Below, piece by piece: positions 56,113-64,000 of a stretch of 64,000 nt of DNA. Every line of letters begins with the position of its first letter. Positions within the stretch are counted from its first letter, which is position 1. The translations under genes were made by a program, and so were the position numbers. The notes below the pieces were generated by a model. The model searched no databases, was not told the origin of the DNA, and saw only the letters and a list, made by a program, of their open reading frames with translations. This DNA comes from Candidatus Jettenia caeni. GTDB lineage: Bacteria; Planctomycetota; Brocadiia; Brocadiales; Brocadiaceae. The stretch spans positions 310,001-374,000 of the forward strand of contig BAFH01000004.1 in NCBI GenBank assembly GCA_000296795.1, in the 5' to 3' direction.

Positions 56113-56721
56113 TTGAATGCATATCCACAATCTATAATCAAACTCATGAACGAGTTCGGGAAAATGCCAGGTATAGGGCAAAAGACAGCAGAACGACTCG
56201 CATGTTATATCTTAAAACAACCTGTAGAAGAAGCAATGCAGCTTGCCTATGCCATCCGCGATGTAAAAAAGTTTATTAAAACCTGTTCGATCTGTTTTAA
56301 TGTATCAGAAAAAGATCCATGCCATATTTGCAGTAATACGCAAAGGGATAATTCTGTAATCTGTGTAATCGAACAGCTTGCCGACCTTTTAACCATAGAA
56401 AAGACCGGTAAGTATAACGGTCTTTATCATGTGCTCCAGGGGCATATTTCCCCTCTGGATGGCATTAGCCCGGAGTCTCTTACCATTGAAGGGCTCTTGC
56501 AAAGGGTTAAAAGTAATCATGTAGAAGAAGTTATCCTGGCAACGAATTTGAATATGGAAGGAGATGCAACCGCTTTGTATATTCATAAACAACTGCATTC
56601 TTTAGGAGTGCGGGTTACCAGACTTGCCCGTGGATTACCAACAGGAAGCTACCTCGAATATGCAAATACAGCGATTGTCTCTGATGCAATTAGTGGTAGA
56701 AACGAAATGAGGTCTTCATAG
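56113..56721 (+). CDS. recR: Recombination mediator RecR
   Basis: The 202-residue protein has the N-terminal HhH region (MNEFGKMPGIGQKTAERLA), the C4 zinc finger CSICFNVSEKDPCHIC, the Toprim domain (CVIEQLADLLTIEKTG) and C-terminal LARGLPTGSYLEYAN. With RecO and RecF it loads RecA on gapped DNA. The start is a TTG at 56113 with AGAGG upstream. Confidence 0.95.
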   Translation: MNAYPQSIIKLMNEFGKMPGIGQKTAERLACYILKQPVEEAMQLAYAIRDVKKFIKTCSICFNVSEKDPCHICSNTQRDNSVICVIEQLADLLTIEKTGKYNGLYHVLQGHISPLDGISPESLTIEGLLQRVKSNHVEEVILATNLNMEGDATALYIHKQLHSLGVRVTRLARGLPTGSYLEYANTAIVSDAISGRNEMRSS

Positions 56722-56749
56722 TTCAAGTTTTTTTAGAAGGTGATATTTC

Positions 56750-58180
56750 ATGAAAATGCAATCGTCTTTATTACCTCAACTTCAACAAAAAATGAAGTTG
56801 TCTCCTCAAATTATCCAATCAATTGAGATTTTACAGTTACCTTTATTGGCTCTTGTTGAACATATACAGCAAGAGTTAGTAGACAATCCTGTACTTGAAG
56901 AGGTACTTGAAGAGAAAAAAGATGAGAACCTCAAGGAAGGAGATGAAACACCGGCCGATGATGCAAAAAGTGACGAATTTGATAAACTCGGGGAAATGGC
57001 TGATGATTGGCGTGATTATTACTCACAAACTATAGTTCGGAGAAATAACCTTTCGGAAGAACGAGATCAGAAACAGGAGGCATTAGAGAACACCGCAGCC
57101 AAGCCGATGTCCCTCCATGATTATTTGATGGGGCAGCTCTCATTAATCGATTTCCCCAGCCATCTTGCAGAAGCCGCTGAAAACATTATCTATTCCATTG
57201 ATAAATCCGGATATTTAGCCAGTCCTCTGGAAGAAATTGTGCAATCCCTTGAAAAGCCGCTTCCCGTTGAAGAGGTTAAGGAAGCCTTAAAAGTTGTACA
57301 ATCGCTTGAACCACCCGGAGTTGGAGCCAGAAATTTGCAGGAGTGTCTCGTATTGCAATTGGATAAACGAGATGCACATTACCAGTTAACGAAGGAATTG
57401 CTTCTTAATTATCTGGAAGATATTGAGATGAAAAAATATCCTGCCATAGCAAAAAAAACCGGACAGAGCTTAGATATCATAAAAAGACAGGTTGAATTTA
57501 TCCGTACCCTAAATCCCAAACCTGGTTCTATCTTTTGTGATGAGACTATTCCGTATGTAGTTCCGGAAGTAAAAGTAGAATATATTGACGGAAAATATGA
57601 GGTATTTCTTATCGATAACACGAATTTGCCCCATTTGCATATCAGTTCTTTTTATAAGAAATTCTTAAGTGAAAATGGTACTGATAATTCTACCTTGCAA
57701 TATATACAAAAGAAAATTGAATCGGCAAAATGGCTTATTGATGCAATCGAACAGAGAAGGAGCACGCTCTACAAAGTAGCCTGCAAAATAGTAGAGATGC
57801 AAAAGGATTTTTTAGATGAGGGAATTCACCGGTTGCATACCCTGAAAATGCAGGATATCGCCGATGTTGTAGGAGTACATGTATCAACGGTAAGCCGCGC
57901 CATTGCTCATAAATATATTCAAACACCCCAAGGTATATTCGAAATGAAGTTTTTCTTTACCGGAGGTTTTCAGAACGTGGACGGATCGATGGAATCATGG
58001 GAAGCTATACGGCAAAAACTCTCCGAGATTGTTGCGAAAGAAAATAAATCAAATCCTTTGAGTGACGAAGAAGTCGCAGAAAAACTCCATGCCTCTGGTA
58101 TAGCTATCGCCCGAAGAACCGTTACAAAATACCGGAGAATCATGAAGATACCATCCTCAAGGCAACGGAAGGAATATTAG
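56750..58180 (+). CDS. rpoN: RNA polymerase sigma-54 factor RpoN
   Basis: The 476-residue protein has the Gln/Leu-rich activator region at the N-terminus (QLQQKMKLSPQIIQSIEILQ), an acidic linker, the core-binding domain and HTH (MQDIADVVGVHVSTVSRAI), and the RpoN box ARRTVTKYRRIMKIPSSRQR at the C-terminus. It directs transcription from -24/-12 promoters with AAA+ activators. It follows recR by 28 bases. No activator gene is in the window. Confidence 0.96.
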   Translation: MKMQSSLLPQLQQKMKLSPQIIQSIEILQLPLLALVEHIQQELVDNPVLEEVLEEKKDENLKEGDETPADDAKSDEFDKLGEMADDWRDYYSQTIVRRNNLSEERDQKQEALENTAAKPMSLHDYLMGQLSLIDFPSHLAEAAENIIYSIDKSGYLASPLEEIVQSLEKPLPVEEVKEALKVVQSLEPPGVGARNLQECLVLQLDKRDAHYQLTKELLLNYLEDIEMKKYPAIAKKTGQSLDIIKRQVEFIRTLNPKPGSIFCDETIPYVVPEVKVEYIDGKYEVFLIDNTNLPHLHISSFYKKFLSENGTDNSTLQYIQKKIESAKWLIDAIEQRRSTLYKVACKIVEMQKDFLDEGIHRLHTLKMQDIADVVGVHVSTVSRAIAHKYIQTPQGIFEMKFFFTGGFQNVDGSMESWEAIRQKLSEIVAKENKSNPLSDEEVAEKLHASGIAIARRTVTKYRRIMKIPSSRQRKEY

Positions 58181-58378
58181 ATGAAACGAAAAATTTCTGT
58201 AGCAAGTATTATTCTTTCAAGTATATCTCTATCAATGGTTATATTCTCCATCAGCTGTACTGCATATCACAGCAAAAAACATCTTGATACCATGAAGAAA
58301 GATTTAAATGCTGCGCATGAGGATGTTGATACAATATTGGGTATAGATGAACCCTCCCCTCTTGTAGAAGAAGAATAG
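58181..58378 (+). CDS. Small lipoprotein abutting rpoN
   Basis: The 65-residue protein has a signal peptide ending in a plausible lipobox (FSISC, Cys26), then a helical segment rich in Lys and Asp and an acidic end (PSPLVEEE). The ATG follows the rpoN stop codon with no gap, so it must be translated by coupling to rpoN. No family recognised. It may be anchored in the inner or outer membrane. Confidence 0.6.
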   Translation: MKRKISVASIILSSISLSMVIFSISCTAYHSKKHLDTMKKDLNAAHEDVDTILGIDEPSPLVEEE

Positions 58379-58435
58379 TACCGCAAAATGGTATTCATCA
58401 CTCTTGATACATGTATCCATTGAATAGGATTAGGA

Positions 58436-60016
58436 ATGGATTTCAATCTCATAATAAAAAAGGGGACAGTAATCGATGGAACTGGAATGCCAAGAAGTAC
58501 GATAGATATTGGTATCAAGGATGACAAGATCGTCTCTCTCGATAAGCATATTCCTGATAGTAATTGCCCTACCATCTGCGCAGAAGAGATGATCGTTACC
58601 CCCGGATTTATTGATATTCATTCCCATAGCGATTTCTTATGGATTGCTCATCCTGAAAGTACCAGCAAAATACTTGATGGGGTAACTACAGAGATATGCG
58701 GAAACTGCGGTTTATCCGCCTTCCCGTTACGAGGAAAAGTGTTGGAAAGGCGGTCACAGGGACTGGCAAAATACGGTATCCCAATTACATGGCAGTCCGC
58801 CGCAGAATTTTATGCTATGGCAGAAAATATACACAGTTCCATAAACAGGGCTTTTCTCGTCGGTCATGGTAATATAAGGGCATGTGCTTTCGAATATGAA
58901 GATAGAAGTCCCCATCCACACGAATTCCATACTATGAGGAAAGATTTAGAAGAAGCTATGAAGGCCGGAGCCTTCGGTATGTCCAGCGGTCTTATCTATC
59001 CCCCCGGTTGTTACTCAACAGAGGATGAATTATCAGAACTATGTGAAGTGGTAGGAAATTACGGTGGTTTGTATGCAACCCATATACGAAATGAAGGAGA
59101 TACACTTGAAGAAGCCATTGCAGAAGCCACCCGAATAGCAAACCGCTCAGGGGCTAAATTGCAAATATCACATCTCAAAACCTCCGGAAACCGTAACTGG
59201 CATAAGATCAAAAATATAAAAATGATACTTGAACATGCCATCGATGAAGGGATCGATGTCACCTGCGATCGTTACCCTTACATCGCCGCTGCTACAGACC
59301 TGGATGCCATCCTACCTCATTGGGTCTATGAGGGTGGCACTGAAAAACAGATACAGAGATTAAAGAATACACAGGTCCGAAAACAAATCGAGGAAGAACT
59401 ATCCCCTGTGTATGACGATAATTTTTGGAATGGGATCGTAATCTCTTCCGTCTATTATGATAAAAATAAGTGGATGGAAGGTAAAAGAATCTCAGAAATT
59501 GCAATGAACCTCACCACCACTCCTTTCGATGTAGTTTTTAACTTGCTTGTAGAAGAGGATACAAGGGTTGATATTTTTTTATTCAGTATGTGTGAGGAGA
59601 ATTTAGAGAAGATAATCAGTTGGGATTTTGTCTTTATTGGTTCTGACAGTTCTGTACGCGCCGGCCATGGAATTTTGAGCGGGGGAAAGCCTCATCCACG
59701 CAGCTATGGAACTTTTTCACGTGTTTTGGGAAGATTTTGCCGGGAAAAGAACCTTCTTTCCGAAGAAAAGGCCATCCAGAAGATGACAGGTCTTCCTGCG
59801 CAGAAAGTTGGATTGGATAAAAGGGGGTTGATAAAAAAGGGGTATTTTGCAGATATAACTATTTTCGATCCTGCAAGAATTATAGATAAGAGCACCTACA
59901 CAGAACCTCATCAATACTCTGAAGGCATAGCATATGTAATAGTAAACGGGCAAGTTACCGTGAGAAATGGCAGACATACAGGTGTAACCAATGGCCGTAT
60001 ATTGCGAAAATCATAG
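58436..60016 (+). CDS. N-acyl-D-amino-acid deacylase (D-aminoacylase) family amidohydrolase
   Basis: The 526-residue amidohydrolase has FIDIHSHSDF near residue 60 with the metal-binding His pair, EICGNCGLSAFPL with the bridging Cys typical of D-aminoacylases, FGMSSGLIYPPG, ATHIRNEGD, QISHLKTSG and FIGSDSSV for the remaining metal ligands. The family hydrolyses N-acyl-D-amino acids, and some members act on dipeptides. A role in recycling of D-amino acids from peptidoglycan is possible. It begins 57 bases after the small lipoprotein. Confidence 0.88.
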   Translation: MDFNLIIKKGTVIDGTGMPRSTIDIGIKDDKIVSLDKHIPDSNCPTICAEEMIVTPGFIDIHSHSDFLWIAHPESTSKILDGVTTEICGNCGLSAFPLRGKVLERRSQGLAKYGIPITWQSAAEFYAMAENIHSSINRAFLVGHGNIRACAFEYEDRSPHPHEFHTMRKDLEEAMKAGAFGMSSGLIYPPGCYSTEDELSELCEVVGNYGGLYATHIRNEGDTLEEAIAEATRIANRSGAKLQISHLKTSGNRNWHKIKNIKMILEHAIDEGIDVTCDRYPYIAAATDLDAILPHWVYEGGTEKQIQRLKNTQVRKQIEEELSPVYDDNFWNGIVISSVYYDKNKWMEGKRISEIAMNLTTTPFDVVFNLLVEEDTRVDIFLFSMCEENLEKIISWDFVFIGSDSSVRAGHGILSGGKPHPRSYGTFSRVLGRFCREKNLLSEEKAIQKMTGLPAQKVGLDKRGLIKKGYFADITIFDPARIIDKSTYTEPHQYSEGIAYVIVNGQVTVRNGRHTGVTNGRILRKS

Positions 60017-60040
60017 AATAAACAACCAGAATACGTAACT

Positions 60041-60739
60041 ATGGATTCGGATCTGAATGAAAAGGCGGAAATTGAGGCAAAATTTATTTGTCCTGATTGT
60101 CTTGATTTGAATGGCCTTATAACGGTAGTAAATGCCTTCGGTTTTCAATATACCAGAAAAACACCGTATTCACAAACTGATATCTATTTTGATACCCCGG
60201 CTTACACCCTGTTAAAAACTAACACTGCCATACGTATACGCCAAAAAGGTGAGAGCTATACGGGCACCTGTAAGATATCGAAAAAACAACACGATGTGAT
60301 CTTCGAGCGTAGTGAACTTGAGTGGTCACTTTCGGGTAATGAAATCAAGCTTTGGCATGAGGAAAAAAAGCCAATAATTCCACCAAAAGTTATAGAAAAA
60401 CTCAATCTCTCGGGAGAAACATTGAAAAAGGTCTTACGAGTAGAGACATATCGCCATATCATAACAATACATAAGGATGGTGAGTTTAAAGCTGAATTAT
60501 CTCTGGATAAAGTAACATTTCACAGCCATAATGAGCAAAAAGTTTATCGGGAAATCGAAGTAGAACTTTTACATGGACAATTTGAGCATTTCAAACAAGC
60601 AATCGATAGTTTACAAAACCAGTTGCAATTACAACCCGCTATCGATTCGAAATACAGAAAGGGATTACTGCTTATTGGTAAATATGATAGTAATAGCTCG
60701 CCTCTCCTTTACGAAACAAATTCCAAGTCAGACTACTGA
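60041..60739 (+). CDS. CYTH domain protein (class IV cyclase/triphosphatase superfamily)
   Basis: The 232-residue protein starts with the ExExK signature (AEIEAKF), then QTDIYFDTPAYTLLKTNTAIRIRQKG and an EIEVELLHG strand near the C-terminus, all in the CYTH tunnel fold. Most bacterial members hydrolyse tripolyphosphate or act on thiamine triphosphate; some are adenylate cyclases. Activity cannot be chosen from the sequence. It is the last gene before the repeat and IS region. Confidence 0.85.
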   Translation: MDSDLNEKAEIEAKFICPDCLDLNGLITVVNAFGFQYTRKTPYSQTDIYFDTPAYTLLKTNTAIRIRQKGESYTGTCKISKKQHDVIFERSELEWSLSGNEIKLWHEEKKPIIPPKVIEKLNLSGETLKKVLRVETYRHIITIHKDGEFKAELSLDKVTFHSHNEQKVYREIEVELLHGQFEHFKQAIDSLQNQLQLQPAIDSKYRKGLLLIGKYDSNSSPLLYETNSKSDY

Positions 60740-60813
60740 ATAAAGCCTTCGGCACCTTTTATCTCTTTGTAAAATGTGGAAGTGGAAACGGTGGAGAATA
60801 ACAAACCATCCAT

Positions 60814-60887
60814 AATCCCCCTTGGTCCCCCTTTAGAAAAGGGGGAAATGCATAATATTCCTTAGTCTCCCTTTAGAAAATGGGGAA
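60814..60887. repeat. Two CCCCCTTT/AAAGGGGG palindromic units
   Basis: AATCCCCCTTGGTCCCCC followed by TTTAGAAAAGGGGG, and a weaker copy (TCTCCCTTTAGAAAATGGGG) shortly after. A copy in opposite orientation lies at 62882, on the other side of the IS. Nothing else is seen between the CYTH gene and the IS. Confidence 0.65.
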
Positions 60888-60952
60888 AAGTTTAATATGT
60901 TTGATCAGGCAAACTTTTCTCAAGAGGAAATCCTTCCTCCTTTTCTCAACTA

Positions 60953-62838
60953 GAGTGTCTTGCAAGGCTTGAAAAGCCTTGCAAATAGCCATATTTCAGC
61001 TATTTTTCTTTTTAAAATCCTCCTTACATCCTGTATAATACCTGCAGTATTTTTTCCTATAAAATCTTAAGGAAACCTTTCCCTATGCTCTTTACCAGAG
61101 ACGTTCATAAACCAATTTATAATTCCCTTCATGATTTGAAATCTGACAAGACAATCAATGAATGGTTCAATCTCGCTGTCTATGACGAATCTACTCTTTC
61201 GCAAACGGCTCAAGAAATCGACTCCATACTCAAAAAGATTCCCCCATCGTTTCTTTCCCATCCTCCGCTCAGCTTTAAAAATTTCCAGTCACCTCACAAA
61301 CAACTCACCTTTAGCGATGTTGACGATTATGAATGGTTCAGACAGTTCTTCCATTCTCCCAAACAACTCCAAAAACATTACCCCCTGGCCATCCTCGCAT
61401 TCTTTGACTTCTCTTTCCTGAACTTCATCCTTGAAGAAAATCCCCATGTGTCCCTTTCTCGTTCCCTCTTCAAGAAATCTTCTGATGAAAAAATCTCTTC
61501 CTACTACTCTCCGGTTTCCAAGTTCAAGATGCTCTTACTTCGACCTCTGAAAAACCTTCCCTGCGATGCCGAAATCCCACGATTCTTAGAGGAAAACGAC
61601 AAGTATGCAAAAGCCTGTGGCTTATCTCCTCTGGCAATACCCCATGAATCCCAGATTAACCGCTTTAAAAACCATGAGATCACCCCTATTGAGCTCCTTG
61701 CTATTTTTTACTTCATGGTGACCGTTGCCATTACTCACAAAATCGCTGATTCGTATCTGGCTGCAATCGACTCGCCGATTCTTGATAGCCATGCCAACCC
61801 TTTGCACAAGACGCTTACGGGAAGTTGTAAAACCTGTCCCTATGCTCACACATGCTCTCACCCAGCCGAGTGGGTCTCCACAGATGTCAATGCCTCATTT
61901 ACCGTAAAACACAGCAATTACTCCTATGGACATAAAGTTCATACCATGGTTGACTCAGTATCAAATCTCGTCATGGGACTTTTTGTATCTCCATCGAACC
62001 TGAACGATAATCCCCTTTTTATCCCCCTCTTAAAGGTCATTGATACTATCGTTCGATTCCGCTTCAAAAAGTATGCTGCCGATAAAGGGTACGACGATAA
62101 AGATAACTATCATTTCGTGGTGAATGAACTCAAAGCAGAACTCATTATCCCCCATCGGGAGGAAACAAAAACCTCACCCTCTTTAGAACTCTTTCGCATC
62201 AAAGATCAGGTATACCACTGTACCAAAGTTGATATGCCTCTCAGACCGAATGGCTCTGATAAAAAACAAAACGCAGTTATGTTCAAATGCCCCAATGGAT
62301 TTGACGGCTTCTCATGCCCTCATGCCACTGGATGCCTGAAACAGGGACAAACGCACAAAACGTTCAAAGTTCAGATACAAGACGACCTCCGTATCTTTGG
62401 AACTCCTACTACCCCAAAAGGCTCTCTCCAGTGGAAAGATGACTTTAAAAAAAGAACTTCCGTCGAGCGGGTATTCTCCGACAACAAACGGGTTCGTCAG
62501 GTTGCTTCATTTCTGAATTTCAATCTTACCGCCATCTTTACCCATGTGGTTGTTGCCTTTGTAGCTCACAACCTTACCGTTATTTTCGACCACTTCAAGG
62601 ATACTTTCCGGACATGAATCCATTATCTCTTGATAAAATCCATACAATTTCTCATTCGCACGGAGATACTCCATCCGGAAACGCCTGTTTTACGATATAT
62701 TTTCCCTGTTTTGCCTACTTTTGCCTATTTCTCTTCCTTTCCATATCTTCCTGTCCGGATTCCGGGTCTCCGGCTTTTTGAAAATTATCCTACGGATTCT
62801 CCACACGGATCTTTTTCTGCCCCCCTTGCAAGACACTC
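60953..62838 (+). mobile_element. Insertion sequence with 15-bp perfect terminal inverted repeats
   Basis: GAGTGTCTTGCAAGG at 60953-60967 recurs as its exact complement CCTTGCAAGACACTC at 62824-62838, enclosing one transposase gene. The element is 1,886 bp. Just inside the left end TTGCAAGGCTT and AAGCCTTGCAA form an 11-bp-arm hairpin (60960-60984) that overlaps the terminal repeat. No target-site duplication is obvious. IS1182-like by transposase size and motif layout. It looks intact. Confidence 0.85.
61085..62617 (+). CDS. DDE transposase (IS1182-like)
   Basis: The 510-residue transposase has a catalytic Asp candidate near residue 266 (VSTDVNASF), a second near 332 (KYAADKGYDDKDN) and Glu near 460 (RTSVERVFSDNKRV), the spacing of a DDE transposase with the Y-2-R-like region before the E. 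CKTCPYAHTCSHP and CPNGFDGFSCPHATGC are two Cys-rich inserts that may bind zinc. The frame is uninterrupted, so it may be active. IS family is by resemblance only. Confidence 0.85.
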   Translation: MLFTRDVHKPIYNSLHDLKSDKTINEWFNLAVYDESTLSQTAQEIDSILKKIPPSFLSHPPLSFKNFQSPHKQLTFSDVDDYEWFRQFFHSPKQLQKHYPLAILAFFDFSFLNFILEENPHVSLSRSLFKKSSDEKISSYYSPVSKFKMLLLRPLKNLPCDAEIPRFLEENDKYAKACGLSPLAIPHESQINRFKNHEITPIELLAIFYFMVTVAITHKIADSYLAAIDSPILDSHANPLHKTLTGSCKTCPYAHTCSHPAEWVSTDVNASFTVKHSNYSYGHKVHTMVDSVSNLVMGLFVSPSNLNDNPLFIPLLKVIDTIVRFRFKKYAADKGYDDKDNYHFVVNELKAELIIPHREETKTSPSLELFRIKDQVYHCTKVDMPLRPNGSDKKQNAVMFKCPNGFDGFSCPHATGCLKQGQTHKTFKVQIQDDLRIFGTPTTPKGSLQWKDDFKKRTSVERVFSDNKRVRQVASFLNFNLTAIFTHVVVAFVAHNLTVIFDHFKDTFRT

Positions 62839-62881
62839 GAATAATCATCCTTTCCTCCCTTTTCTAAACTTATACTTCTTT

Positions 62882-62922
62882 CCCCCCTTTTTTAAAGGGG
62901 GGTTAGGGGGGATTAGAGGGGA
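62882..62922. repeat. CCCCCC-TTTAAA-GGGGGG palindrome, inverted copy of the 60814 unit
   Basis: CCCCCCTTTTTTAAAGGGGGG followed by TTAGGGGGGATTAGAGGGG is the reverse complement, with a few changes, of the unit left of the IS. It lies 44 bases outside the right end of the IS. Confidence 0.65.
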
Positions 62923-63039
62923 ATATTGGACACACATTGCTCTTTCTCCAGGGGGATAGCCTCCTTTTTCATGGAACATTATTCTTAGCTTGATGCATAT
63001 GCCTTACCGCACCCGTCAAATACATACACGGGGAAGATA

Positions 63040-63064
63040 GCAACCCTAAAGGGTTGCCCTACAG
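63040..63064. repeat. REP-like palindrome (GCAACCCTAAAGGGTTGCCCTAC)
   Basis: Arms GCAACCCT and AGGGTTGC around AA, followed by CCTACAG. It has the same plan as the unit at the end of the oxidoreductase gene at 17.7 kb. Confidence 0.65.
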
Positions 63065-63383
63065 AATTGAAATTCCTTAACGTTAAATTAGATTTTGACA
63101 ACTACAGAAATTATCATATTCTGAAAATTTTTTATCATACTCTGGTTTTTGAAGGAAATAAGTAATTCCCCTTTTTAATTTTTTTCTTCTATAAACCAAA
63201 GATTTTTATGAGCAAAACCCATAAATATGGGTAAATATTTTATCATTAAAATCTGAAAATTCAAGCACTTATGATCTATTTTCAAAATACATATTTTGTG
63301 CAACAATTTTTTAAAAAAATATGTTATAAATAGCGGAATTAACATATTTTATAAATCTTAATTCAAAGTAGGAAAACCCAAAC
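63065..63383. other. Very AT-rich spacer upstream of the sigma factor gene
   Basis: About 320 bases with long A and T runs and no open frame. It should hold the promoter of the sigma factor gene, but no -35/-10 pair with normal spacing is clear. Confidence 0.5.
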
Positions 63384-64000
63384 ATGGACAAATTTGAATA
63401 TAAAATTAGCTATCTTCCCGATATAAATCCTGAGAATTTTATTGGTGAAGATGATTTTAATGATGGGGAAAGCCTTGAGGAAAAGGTAAAATACAAGGAC
63501 TATGACCCCGTTCGTCTCTATCTGAAAGAGATGTCCCATTTGCCCTTATTATCCCGTGAAGAAGAATTCCATCTGGCAAAGAAGATAAAGGTTATAAGCC
63601 GGTTACTTCACAGAAGGGTGCTGAATTTTGATTATGCCCTGGAAAAATACTTACATATTCTGGAGGAAGTAGAAAGCGAATCGGACCTTGTTCAATTTAT
63701 CGATACAACGGTAACAAAAGATCAAAGTAAAAACGAGAGGGTTGAACAAATCTGCACAGTTACCGGAAAAATCAGAGAAATAATTGAAGCAAATCGGAGA
63801 GACTATGAAAAGATTAACAAAGGAACCGTTCCGGGATACGTAAAAACCAGAACTCTCAGGAATATAGCAGCCAGGAAAAGAAAAGCAACCAGAGAATTAG
63901 AGGCTATGCATATTCGTACAGAAACAATATTGCCCGTTATGAGACAACTATTAGATGTCTTGTCTGAACTGGTAAGATTTGAAGAACAATCAAGGGGTTC
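63384..64000 (+). CDS. RpoD-like RNA polymerase sigma factor (3' end outside window)
   Basis: The frame from the ATG at 63384 (AGGAAAA upstream) is open to the end of the window, giving 205 residues. DPVRLYLKEMSHLPLLSREE near residue 45 is sigma-70 region 1.2, which contacts the discriminator, and it is followed by a long Lys/Glu-rich non-conserved region. Regions 2-4 must lie beyond the window. The short acidic N-terminus and the replaced region 1.1 suggest a primary-like or alternative RpoD paralogue. Confidence 0.85.
   Translation, partial: MDKFEYKISYLPDINPENFIGEDDFNDGESLEEKVKYKDYDPVRLYLKEMSHLPLLSREEEFHLAKKIKVISRLLHRRVLNFDYALEKYLHILEEVESESDLVQFIDTTVTKDQSKNERVEQICTVTGKIREIIEANRRDYEKINKGTVPGYVKTRTLRNIAARKRKATRELEAMHIRTETILPVMRQLLDVLSELVRFEEQSRG

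Noticed and set aside
62630-62959. 109-codon plus-strand frame after the transposase
   Set aside because: Crosses the right end of the IS and the C/G-run repeat; composition is dominated by Phe and Pro.
1-64000. CRISPR arrays, rRNA genes, prophage genes
   Set aside because: No regularly spaced direct repeats, no rRNA core sequence and no phage structural genes were seen on either strand.

Overview
The window is AT-rich bacterial chromosome from a Gram-negative-type (two-membrane) organism: it carries LPS-kinase-like proteins, an O-antigen-ligase-like protein and a YdbH/YnbE/YdbL lipid-transport operon, plus a 14-gene complex I operon whose NuoF and NuoG have extra ferredoxin-like modules. 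Gene content, base composition and abundant small palindromic intergenic repeats would fit an anammox planctomycete (Brocadiales). No diagnostic marker such as hydrazine synthase lies in the window, so that assignment is tentative.

Layout. (1) 1-19.9 kb: a surface-polysaccharide locus. A plus-strand group holds three glycosyltransferases, two Kdo/WaaP-type kinases and an O-antigen ligase/polymerase. It converges on a long minus-strand group with a bi-domain oxidoreductase, AsnB-type amidotransferase, Wzx-type flippase, three methyltransferases, three glycosyltransferases and a heparinase II/III-family protein, many of them overlapping by 4 bp. Together they could make a nucleotide sugar, build and methylate a lipid-linked glycan, flip, polymerise and trim it. 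(2) 19.9-21.5 kb: gene-poor DNA with palindromic repeats and, on the minus strand, a compact group II intron RNA lacking a reverse transcriptase gene. (3) 21.5-24.9 kb: ydbH-ynbE-ydbL. (4) 25-26.6 kb: a SatD-HTH protein and a DUF3307 membrane protein behind two matching palindromic operators. (5) 26.7-31.4 kb: a decayed ABC-ATPase fragment and a GT4 / six-hairpin glycosidase / DUF309 cassette. (6) 31.8-47.4 kb: nuoA-N, all minus strand, with an extra gene for a duplicated desulforedoxin-like protein between nuoG and nuoH.

(7) 47.6-52.2 kb: xerD, ubiB, a phasin-like coiled-coil protein, a DUF2284 protein and an unrecognised Cys-rich protein. (8) 52.4-60.7 kb, plus strand: tRNA-Arg(ACG), tadA, two tRNA-Ser, the long SRP RNA, dnaX, ybaB and recR, an order also known from Bacillus; then rpoN, a small lipoprotein, a D-aminoacylase-like amidohydrolase and a CYTH protein. 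dnaX contains a nine-A run placed where a shortened gamma-like product could arise. (9) 60.8-64 kb: a complete insertion sequence with 15-bp inverted repeats among dispersed repeats, then the start of an RpoD-like sigma factor running off the end.

The strongest leads for something new are the extra metalloprotein in the complex I operon, the RT-less group II intron, the near-leaderless nuoA transcript, the SatD/DUF3307 operator pair and the GT4/glycosidase/DUF309 cassette.
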